A stretch of DNA of 64,000 nucleotides from assembly GCA_017654935.2 (NCBI GenBank), contig CM065711.1:27469701-27533700 (forward strand), written 5' to 3'. Origin of the DNA: Phymorhynchus buccinoides. Its lineage: Eukaryota; Mollusca; Gastropoda; Neogastropoda; Raphitomidae. Both the position numbers and the translations under genes were made by a program. Positions 56,858 to 64,000 of the stretch are shown piece after piece; the stretch's first letter is position 1, and the number at the start of each line of letters is the position of its first letter. Under the pieces are notes generated by a model. That model saw only the letters and a list, made by a program, of their open reading frames with translations. It ran no database searches and was not told the DNA's origin.

Positions 56858-56934
56858 CTGGAGAAAAGACACCGGATTTGGGTTAGATAGGTTTGATATT
56901 CGAAAAAGGAAACAGATTTTGGTTAGATAAGCAA

Positions 56935-57665
56935 ATACTCCTTGAAATACTCCAACATGGAGGCACAATTCTCTAAATTCATTCGTTAATTTAACAATAT
57001 TTTTAGTCCCTTACCAGTCTCCTTTCCATATTTCATCTCCACGAACTTCACCAGTTTTCTCGTTAATTTAACCCTTTTTAACATTTGAAATACTCAAACA
57101 TGGAGGCACAATTCTCTAAATTCATTCGTTAATTTAACCCTTTTTAACATATTTTTAGTCCCTTACCAGTCTCCTTTCCATATTTCATCTCCACAATCTT
57201 CACCAGTTTTCTCTCTTTGAAATACTCAAACATGGAGGCACAATTCTCTAAATTCATTCGTTAATTTAACCCTTTTTAACATATTTTTAGCCCCTTACCA
57301 GTCTCATTTTGCCCATCATTCATCTCGACAAACTACACCAGTTTCCTCGCCTTGAAGTACTCAAACATGGAGGCACAATTCTCTAAATTCATTCGTTAAT
57401 TTAACAATTTTTAGTCCCTTACCAGTCTCCTTTCCATATTTCATCTCGACGAACTTCACCAGTTTTGTCACATTGAAATACTCAAACATGGAGACACAAT
57501 TCTCTAAATTCATTCGTTAATTTAACCCTTTTTATCATATTTTTAATCCCTTACCAGTCTCTTTTCCATATTTCATCTCGACGAACTTCACCAGTTTTCT
57601 CTCTTTGAAATACTCAAACATGGAGACACAATTCTCTAAATTAATTCGTTAATTTAACCCTTTTT
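56935..57665 (-). repeat. 132-bp array from the exon 4 donor edge, copy C
   Basis: About five to six units. One junction near 57055-57085 is rearranged, with the intron piece joined to aacatttgaaatac. Confidence 0.85.
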
Positions 57666-57686
57666 AATATATTTTGAGTCCCTTAC

Positions 57687-57911
57687 CAATCTCTGTTTGC
57701 CCCTCCTTCATCTCCACGAACTTCACCAGCTTCCTCGCCTTGAAGTACTCGAACATGGGCGCCCGCTTGTCCGAGTCCTGGTCGAAGATCCACACGTTGA
57801 CCCTGGCTCGGGTCAAGGCCGTGTACAGGTGCTTGAGTTCAGAGTTCAGGATCTTGTGCAGGTTGGGGTCAAAGTTCAAAGGTCGAGGTCGGCCCGTTTG
57901 CCGGAGGAGGG
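57687..57911 (-). CDS. TRANK1-like: TRANK1-like exon 4 (helicase motif VI), copy C
   Basis: This exon is 225 nt with phase 1 on both sides. The acceptor is ttccag|CC and the donor ATTG|gtaagg. The peptide contains FDPNLHKILNSELKHLYTAL, then TRARVNVWIFDQDSDKRAP, then MFEYFKARKLVKFVEMKEGQ and TEIG. LYTALTRARVNVWIFD is superfamily 1 helicase motif VI (TxLTRA form), whose arginine acts as the ATP-sensing finger in characterised helicases. The exon ends the helicase core and starts the helical region. An array of 132-bp units copied from its donor end fills the next intron. Confidence 0.9.
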
Positions 57912-57994
57912 CTGGAAAACAAAACGAAACGAAAAAAGAAACGAAATCTCATTTACGTTTTGGAAAAGATCCAAAACAATGAAATCTGACTTAA

Positions 57995-58578
57995 CCCTTT
58001 CACCGCCAGCCATATTTCAGCCCAAAAAATCCATTAAATTTACCTGGGTAGAGAACAAAATACGATCTGCAGTATTGGGGATTCTTCTGTGACATCTATG
58101 AAATAAGGTCTATCCAAGTTACATGGGTGAAAGTGACAGATTTTGAAAATAAGGAAAAGGCGGAGGGTCGGTGGGTGGGTTCCAGGGGCCTACTTTCTGG
58201 GTCCGCTGCCGCCTAGGCCCCGGTGGGGTGTAGGGGCAGAGGCCTGCTTGGGGGGTCTTTCATTCAAATTTATTAAATGTTTTGAACTCTAAAATGACAT
58301 TGAAGTTGAAAGTTCTAGGAGCAACACACTTCATGGCCTATGGTCGCTCAAATCAGTTAATCTTTTTTTTTCTTGAAAATTTGAAAATAAGGATTTCCTT
58401 ATTTTCTGATTTTAGAATGAAGGAAATCCTTGCTGAGAAGGAAAACTTTCACCCATGAAGTTACTTTGCAAAACTAAGACAATAGAGTCTTTGGATAGTA
58501 GGCCCCAATTTGATGCCTTTTAGTGACACAGGTGTTAAATCACTGTGGTGCTAAAATGCGATGTTGGCGGTGAAAGGG
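57995..58578. mobile_element. TTAA-type MITE T2, copy C
   Basis: 584 bases with perfect TTAA on both sides (57991-57994, 58579-58582) and inverted ends CCCTTTCACCGCCA. Ends and target fit a piggyBac-like non-autonomous element. A related element is at 63101-63552. Confidence 0.65.
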
Positions 58579-58734
58579 TTAAGCCTTTCCCTGCCCAATC
58601 CTGTTTACTACCAGGTGCGTGATGTCATCGATGATGTCATAACTTTTGATGCCGTAGTCCTGGAATGATGGGTTTTGTGTGTGGTTTAGACAAGTCAGGA
58701 AAGGATATATCACATCGAGTCTAACAAGTCTATT

Positions 58735-58960
58735 ATTAAATTTTATAATAAATTTCATAATACGGAAATTTCATAAATTTTATAATATGATACGAACAAA
58801 ATTTTATACGAAAATTTTATAATACGATACGAAAATTTTTATAATACGATACGAAAATTTTATAATACGAACATTTTAATACGAAAATTTTATAATACGA
58901 TACGAAAATGTTAATACGAAAATTTTAAAACAAAACTTTTATCATACGAAAATGTTATAA
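58735..58960. repeat. AT-rich attttataatacg repeats, copy C
   Basis: Irregular tandem of attttataatacgatacgaa-type units between exons 3 and 4. Confidence 0.6.
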
Positions 58961-59037
58961 TACGGAAATCTTATCTACAACTTAGTGTGTCGTTGTCAAT
59001 ATCAATCTAAAAGCAGATGCGCCTGATCTCAGTTTAC

Positions 59038-59140
59038 CTTCATCGATCTCCACCAGTCCACTGGTACACGAGCTGGCACCCACTTCCTTTCTGCCCAGCC
59101 GCTCCAGGAAGTTTGTGACCACACGCCACTCCTTGTGGGC
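59038..59140 (-). CDS. TRANK1-like: TRANK1-like exon 3, copy C
   Basis: This exon is 103 nt and enters in phase 0 after acceptor gtcag|GCC. It reads AHKEWRVVTNFLERLGRKEV, then GASSCTSGLVEIDE, and leaves in phase 1 at GAAG|gtaaac. AxKEWxxxxxF directly after DSE is a TRANK1 family signature between motifs V and VI. The phase-1 end joins exon 4 exactly (G plus CC gives Ala), so no exon is needed between them. The intron upstream carries two retrotransposon tails and an ATC microsatellite that reaches close to the acceptor. Confidence 0.85.
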
Positions 59141-59284
59141 CTGACATAGTAATAATAATGATGATGATCATCATCACTATAATCATCATCATCATAATCA
59201 TCATCATCAAAATCATCACCATCATCATCATAATAATCACCACCATCATCATTATCACCACCATCATCATCATCACCACCATCA

Positions 59285-60432
59285 TCACAATAATAATAAT
59301 AATAATAGTACATTTATATAGCGCTTTACCTCAGATGAGCCCAAAGCGCTTTACAATCAATTATTCATCAACAGACAACAAAAACAGCATTCAAGAATGA
59401 CACCAACCAGCAACAACGATACAAAGCAACTCTCTCTCTCTCTAACACACACACACACACACACGCGCGAGCACACACACACACACATTTATCGACGCCA
59501 ACTCGTTCATACCCCATTCAGTAAGCCACAGCAACCGAGCCGCACGGACTGACCATACACCAACACACATACACCCTCACACACAACATACGCACGCACA
59601 CACACACGCACACACACACACACATGCGTGCACACACAACCCACAAAACCAAAACACACACAAGCAACAGGTATGCACACATGCATGCTCACACACACAC
59701 ACACAACACACACACGCACCACAAAACACAGCACAAACCCATTATTCAATCTTCCCTCACGTGCACACAACGATAGACAACTGATCAAATATTTAGGGTG
59801 CAGCAGGAAAAAGATGGGTTTTAAGAGAGGTTTTGAATGAGGAGACTGAGTTGGAGTGTCGGAGAGAAGGCAGAGAATTCCAAAGAGATGGTGCTTGACA
59901 AGAAAAAGAACGTTGGCCAGCAGATTTGAGACGGATGGAGGGAAGGGAAAGGAGACGAGAATCAGAAGACGAACGTAGTTGGCGAGCTGGGACATAGAGA
60001 TGAAGAAGATCAGAGAGATATAAGGGAGCTTGATCATTCAGTGACTTGAAGACAAGGAAAATTTTGTAATCAATACGTGATTGAACTGGGAGCCAATGTA
60101 GGGAACGAAGAACCGGAGTGATGTGATCGTACCTAGGGGAGCGAGAAATGAGATGAGCAGCATTATTCTGGACCCGTTGGAGCTTAGAGATGAGAGTTGA
60201 TGGACAGCCAGCAAGAAGTGAGTTACAGTAGTCAAGGCGAGACAGAACAAAAGCACATACTAGAGTCTTCAGGGCATCCTGAGAGAGGAAACGGCGGATG
60301 GAACTAATTCTTCGAAGTTCTAGATAGCAAGCCTTGCAAACATTGGAAACATGCTGTTTGAAAGAAAGGGTTTGGTCCAAAGTAACACCTAGATCGCGGA
60401 CAGATGCCGATAGCTTGATCTCAGTGCCAACA
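59285..60432 (-). mobile_element. 5'-truncated non-LTR retrotransposon 1, copy C
   Basis: The minus strand codes about 210 residues open from GTEIKLSASVRDLGVTLDQT onward (ATG form 60380-59793). It contains LVCAFVLSRLDYCNSLLAGC, LQRVQNNAAHLISRSPRYDH and LRSLHWLPVQSRIDYKI. This is the common C-terminal part of jockey/CR1/L2-type reverse transcriptases. The 3' untranslated part includes CA tracts and ends AAAGCGCTATATAAATGTAC followed by TTATTATTA. Truncated at its 5' end, as usual for this class. Clade not settled. Confidence 0.8.
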
Positions 60433-60465
60433 TCATCATCACTATCATTATCATCACCACCATCA

Positions 60466-60974
60466 ACAACAACAACATACAGTATTTATACGGCGCTGAA
60501 TCTTGATAGAAATCAAATCAAAGCGCACACACACGTTAGCATTCAAAGCGCATTCAAACAAAAACGCAATACAAAGCGAACACACACGGATAACATAAAT
60601 GGAATATATCAGAAACAGACCTAATGGCAAGAGAGAGAAGATAAAGAGAGAGGAGCTTCAATGACGGGGGAACAGGTGGGTTTTGAGGTTAGCTTTGAAA
60701 GCAGAGAGTCGGTCGCTGACGGAGGGAGAGAGGAAGTTTGTTCCAGGAGGTCGGTCCTGAGACAGCAAAAGAGCGCCGACCAACAGTTGAAAGCTTATAC
60801 CTAGGGATCTGGAGAGAAAGAGGGTCAGAAACTGAACGTAAAGTGCGAGCTGGCGTATAGATGGAAATATTGTCGCAGAGGTAAGATGGAGCAGCTTTAT
60901 GAATAGATTTATAGCAAAGTGTGTTTAATTTATACTCAATTCTGTCTGCGACAGGAAGCCAGTGCAAAGAACCA
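60466..60974 (-). mobile_element. 5'-truncated non-LTR retrotransposon 2, copy C
   Basis: The minus strand codes LHWLPVADRIEYKLNTLCYK, then SYLCDNISIYTPARTLRS and GRRSFAVSGPTSWNKLPLSL. This is the same type of RT C-terminus but a different family from tail 1. The 3' end has AGCGC stems, then a GTTGTTGTT tail. The frame stops at CFQS, earlier than tail 2 in copy B. Tail 1 lies directly against its 3' end. Confidence 0.75.
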
Positions 60975-61060
60975 TCACCACTATCATCATCATCATCATC
61001 ATCATCACCACTATCATCACCACCATCACCTTCATCATCACCATCACCATCATCATCACT

Positions 61061-61094
<34 letters not shown>

Positions 61095-61165
61095 CTATTA
61101 TCATCATCATCATCACCTTCATCATCACCACCATCATCATCATCATCATTATCATCATCACCATA
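60975..61165. repeat. ATC microsatellite
   Basis: About 190 bases of atc/acc triplets. Histidine or serine-rich frames are by-products. Confidence 0.95.
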
Positions 61166-61236
61166 CCTCAGAGTCCATTGTAGAGCAGGACGTCATCAAA
61201 CTCGAGGCCCTTGGATCATCAGAACCAGTCACCATC

Positions 61237-61268
<32 letters not shown>

Positions 61269-61759
61269 ACCTCAGAGTCCTTGAAGAAGTCAGGACGTCA
61301 TCAAACACGAGGCCCTTGGCATCATAGATGGTCATCACCAGTCATCATCATCACCATCACCATACCTCAGAGTCCTTGAAGAAGTTGTAGAGCAGGACGT
61401 CATCAAACTCATTGGCTTCATAGATGGTCAGAACCATCATCATCATCATCACCATCACCATCATCATCATCACCATACCTCAGAGTCCTTGAAGAAGTTG
61501 TAGAGCAGGACATCATCAAACTCGAGGCCCTTGGCTTCATAGATGGTCAGAACCAGTCATCATCACATCAGTCTCCAGCATCACCTTCATCATCATCATC
61601 ATCTTCATCACCATCATCATCATATCATCATCATCACCACTATCATCATCATCACTTCATCATCAATAATCATCACCATACCTCAGAGTCCTTGAAGAAG
61701 TTGTAGAGCAGGACGTCATCAAACTCGAGGCCCTTGGCTTCATAGATGGTCAGAACCAG

Positions 61760-61792
<33 letters not shown>

Positions 61793-61998
61793 CCACCACC
61801 ATCATCACCATACCTCAGAGTCCTTGAAGAAGTTGTAGAGCAGGACGTCATCAAACTTGAGGCCCTTGGCTTCATAGATGGTCGACCAGTCCCATCATCA
61901 TCATGGATCATCATCATCATCACCATATCATGGTCCTTGAAGAAGTTGTAGAGTAGGACATCATCAAACTCGAGGCCCTTGGCTTCATAGATGGTCAT
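61164..61998 (-). repeat. Ladder of seven exon 2 donor-edge copies in ATC repeats
   Basis: Copies lie at about 61164-61227, 61266-61335, 61365-61437, 61475-61556, 61678-61759, 61808-61886 and 61926-61998. Most code TIYEAKGLEFDDVLLYNFFK then DSE and keep the GAG|gtatgg donor. Several have internal deletions or mutated donors (for example 61926, GACCATGATA in place of the donor). Confidence 0.9.
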
Positions 61999-62037
61999 CC
62001 ATCATCACCACCATCATCATCATCATCATCATCATAC

Positions 62038-62175
62038 CTCAGAGTCCTTGAAGAAGTTGTAGAGCAGGACGTCATCAAACTCGAGGCCCTTGGCTTCATA
62101 GATGGTCAGGACCAAACCCAGACTCAGTTCCTCTGGAAGGTTGTCCCTGGCCTCCTCATTCACCACCAGGATCAC
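62038..62175 (-). CDS. TRANK1-like: TRANK1-like exon 2 (helicase motif V)
   Basis: This exon is 138 nt and 46 codons in phase 0/0. Acceptor cttcgtcag|GTG and donor GAG|gtatga are present. The peptide begins VILVVNEEARDNLPEEL and ends TIYEAKGLEFDDVLLYNFF followed by KDSE. The EAKGLEFDDVLLYNFF block is the superfamily 1 (UvrD/Rep) motif V region, whose usual form is KGLEF followed by hydrophobic residues; it contacts nucleic acid and couples to ATP hydrolysis in characterised relatives. It follows exon 1 without a gap in the family alignment (GAHQ then VIL). Seven truncated copies of its 3' half with the donor follow in the intron. Confidence 0.9.
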
Positions 62176-62179
62176 CTGA

Positions 62180-62760
62180 CGAAGAAACACAGTAATAAAA
62201 ACCAGTAATAAACGCACATGTTCACTCTTCTAGCGCTATGTATTTTTGTTGACATTCTTGGTCGTCCGTTGCATCTCAGCAGACAAGACGTGGAGTAACT
62301 ATTTTAACGACTGCATTACTTAAAGACACACTGACCCACCACGATTAAGTCCCTTGGTTTTTTCTGGGTAGCTGTGACCCATATACAAATGCCCCCAAAT
62401 GTCATCAGTGACACAAATCGCATGAAATTTGTTTTTAAACAAAATTGGGTGGCGCGCCTCTGGCTGCGACGCGCTCTCCAGGTGGGAGCAACCCGAATTT
62501 CACAGAGACGCCTCTGTGACTATAAAGTACCTAATACCTAACTTCAAATTGAGGCTGCTCTTTAAAATGATGCTTCTCCGAAATCGGAATGTGTCGGTTG
62601 AATGCAGCGGGAAGACCAGTGAAAACTGAAAAACGGACACATACAAACCTCACCCATTATGGCCATAGAATGCAGAAGAAGAAGAAGAAGAAGAAGAAGA
62701 AGAAGCCAAATATCCTGACTATTATTATCATTAATACTATCATCATCATTACCATCATTT
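62180..62760. repeat. Intron 1-2: dispersed repeat and GAA tract
   Basis: 62310-62640 looks like a dispersed repeat (gacacactgacccaccacg; gaaatcggaatgtgtcggtt shared with 46546). A GAA tract is at 62670-62705. No gene seen. Confidence 0.4.
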
Positions 62761-62763
62761 TTT

Positions 62764-62852
62764 AATCACCTGGTGAGCTCCAAACTCGATGTGCGAAGTC
62801 CTCCTCCGGTTCCCGCTCAACAGGACGCACAAGTCCGCCAGACTTCCTGGAT
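62764..62852 (-). repeat. Copy of exon 1 donor edge (distal)
   Basis: It reads like GSPADL...LSGN-RRTSHIEF with changes, ending CACCAG|gtgatt. Confidence 0.7.
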
Positions 62853-63100
62853 ATCATCATCATCATTCTTCTTCGATCGCTCAGACAGTTTCCTGTCAAT
62901 TATGAGCGCAGATACGTCATGCTGCCGTCATGCGCCTAACTAAAAAAACAGTTAGGCCCAGCAAGTCCGACTTCGGCTGGAGGAAATCTTTTTGAAAGTG
63001 TTTCGTGAAAAAAGGCAGGAGAATGGACCGGTAAGGCAGAAAGATAGTAGATGACAGTAAGCAAAGGGAAAAGGCAGAGTCAAAGAGAGCGACCGATTAA
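62853..63100. other. Intron 1-2 segment, nothing recognised
   Basis: No coding or repeat assignment. Confidence 0.3.
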
Positions 63101-63552
63101 CCCTTTCAACGCCAGCCATTTTTCAGCTAAAATGTTTCATTAAACTTACCTGGGTAGAGAAAATATTTCGTCTGCAATATTGGGGATTCCTCTGTGACAT
63201 GCTTAAAATAAGGGCCTATCCTTACCTCCCAGAATTAAGAACATAAGATCGCAGTGAAGTAGTTAATAAAACAGTCACATTTTATAATAATGCATTTCTG
63301 AAGATCTTAGGAACTATGAAACTGTTGAGAGCACTTTTGATAATAATTATAGTAAACTCGTTCCTCTGAATATTTGTCTAGCTAAATACAGTTATTAACA
63401 GTGCCTAAATAAAGATCAAAATTAACAACAACAAAACAAAAACAAAAAAAAGAACATAAGATCACTGGATACCAGACCCTCATTTGATTACTTTTAGTGA
63501 CGTGGGTGTTCAATCACTGTGGTGCCAAGAGGCGACATTGGCGATGAAAGGG
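63101..63552. mobile_element. Diverged T2-like MITE
   Basis: 452 bases between TTAA at 63097-63100 and 63553-63556. Ends CCCTTTCAACGCCAGCC and GGCGATGAAAGGG. The left 110 bases match T2 well (cttacctgggtagaga, tattggggattc); the middle is different. Confidence 0.65.
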
Positions 63553-63678
63553 TTAAAGGAAGTTACATGCACAGAACTTCCAGAAGGTGGGGGAACTATT
63601 CATACAAAAGACCTCCTGGGTATCCCCATGGGGGGTCATCATCATCATTATGATCATCCTAATCACCATCGTTTTTTA

Positions 63679-63764
63679 ATCACCTGGTGCGCTCCAAACT
63701 CGATGAGCGAAGTCCTCCTCTTGTTCCCGCTCAACAGGATGGCCAAGTCCGCCGGACTTCCTGG
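63679..63764 (-). repeat. Copy of exon 1 donor edge (proximal)
   Basis: It codes PADLAILLSGNKRRTSLIEF then GAHQ|gtgatt, followed by an ATC microsatellite and tttttaat as at the real exon end. Confidence 0.75.
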
Positions 63765-63839
63765 CCGTCATCATCATCATCATCATCATCATCTTAATCA
63801 TTATTATGATCATCCTAATCATCATCATTTTTTATTCAC

Positions 63840-64000
63840 CTGGTGCGCTCCAAACTCGATGTGCGAAGTCTTCCTCTTGTTCCCGCTCAGCAGGATGGCC
63901 AGGTCCGCCGGACTCCCTGACTCCAGCACGACGGGCAGCGGCCCGTCAAACAGCCCCTGGTCCTTCTCCAGCCGGTCAAAGGACTCTGGGAAAAACTCCA
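63840..64000 (-). CDS. TRANK1-like: TRANK1-like exon 1 of window (helicase segment, 5' end cut by window)
   Basis: The minus strand reads EFFPESFDRLEKDQGLFDGP, continues through PVVLESGSPADLAILLSGNK and ends in IEFGAHQ. It is open across the window edge, so the acceptor is unseen. The donor is CAG|gtgaat, leaving phase 0. Related TRANK1 proteins have the same FPxSFDRL...LLxGNKRKT...IEFGAHQ run just before helicase motif V, which fixes both the identity and the reading direction. The segment lies in the 2A half of the superfamily 1 helicase core. Two partial copies of its donor end lie downstream in the intron. Confidence 0.85.

Larger units (their letters stand above)
43274..64000 (-). other. 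TRANK1-like: TRANK1-like gene, copy C (exons 1-12, partial gene)
   Basis: This span holds the fullest version of the gene on one contig. The exons are at 64000-63840, 62175-62038, 59140-59038, 57911-57687, 56857-56487, 55598-55422, 52168-51937, 51383-51139, 49270-49145, 46006-45821, 45198-44944 and 43429-43274. All joins agree in phase except out of exon 6, whose 3' end is damaged in this copy. Helicase motifs followed by a long helical region in this order are what the TRANK1 family shows after its UvrD-like helicase core. TRANK1 is a large, poorly characterised protein with ankyrin and TPR repeats around a superfamily 1 helicase domain; its reaction has not been established to my knowledge. 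Ankyrin repeats, helicase motifs I-IV and the stop codon are outside the window. Assignment rests on recalled family similarity, not a search. Confidence 0.85.

Noticed and set aside
58612..58659. A 16-codon candidate exon (DYGIKSYDIIDDITHL) with AG and GT borders between exons 3 and 4
   Set aside because: Exon 3 ends and exon 4 begins in phase 1 and join perfectly; this piece is open only in phase 0 and would bring a stop. The family shows no extra residues here, and it lies in repeat-like sequence.

Overview
The window is eukaryotic: introns with GT/AG borders, long simple repeats, non-LTR retrotransposon 3' ends, TTAA-flanked DNA elements and two 500-base N gaps. The gene content and repeat style suggest a mollusc, possibly a marine gastropod. 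This is an inference; no species marker is visible.

The one recognisable host gene lies on the minus strand. It matches the C-terminal half of TRANK1 (TPR and ankyrin repeat-containing protein 1, lupus brain antigen 1 family). Reading from 64000 downward, I can chain twelve exons (numbered 1-12 within this window) whose splice phases agree: the end of the superfamily 1 (UvrD-like) helicase with motif V (exon 2) and motif VI (exon 4), then the long alpha-helical region of the protein (exons 5-12). The N-terminal part and the 3' end lie outside the window.

The locus appears three times. Copy C (42218-64000) carries exons 1-12. Copy B (20486-41717) carries exons 3-9. Copy A (1-19985) carries exons 4-9. 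Each boundary is a 500-N gap, and sequence next to the gaps (about 17.6-20.0 kb, 20.5-20.8 kb and 23.8-26.0 kb) is full of small indels. A and B share long satellite arrays and two insertions that C lacks. The simplest reading is one gene assembled as overlapping contigs and/or two haplotypes; a real tandem duplication is not excluded.

The most striking feature is that most exons are accompanied in their introns by partial copies of their own edge: a piece of coding sequence, the splice site and adjoining microsatellite. These copies form irregular ladders (exons 1, 2, 7, 10, 12) or regular arrays (132-bp units from the exon 4 donor edge, 61-bp units from the exon 6 acceptor edge). Two further satellites (47/53 bp and 67 bp) are not exon-derived; the 67-bp one lies inside a TTAA-flanked, piggyBac-like element. 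Between exons 2 and 3 are two 5'-truncated non-LTR retrotransposon tails. No RNA gene, CRISPR array, complete transposase or second host gene was found.
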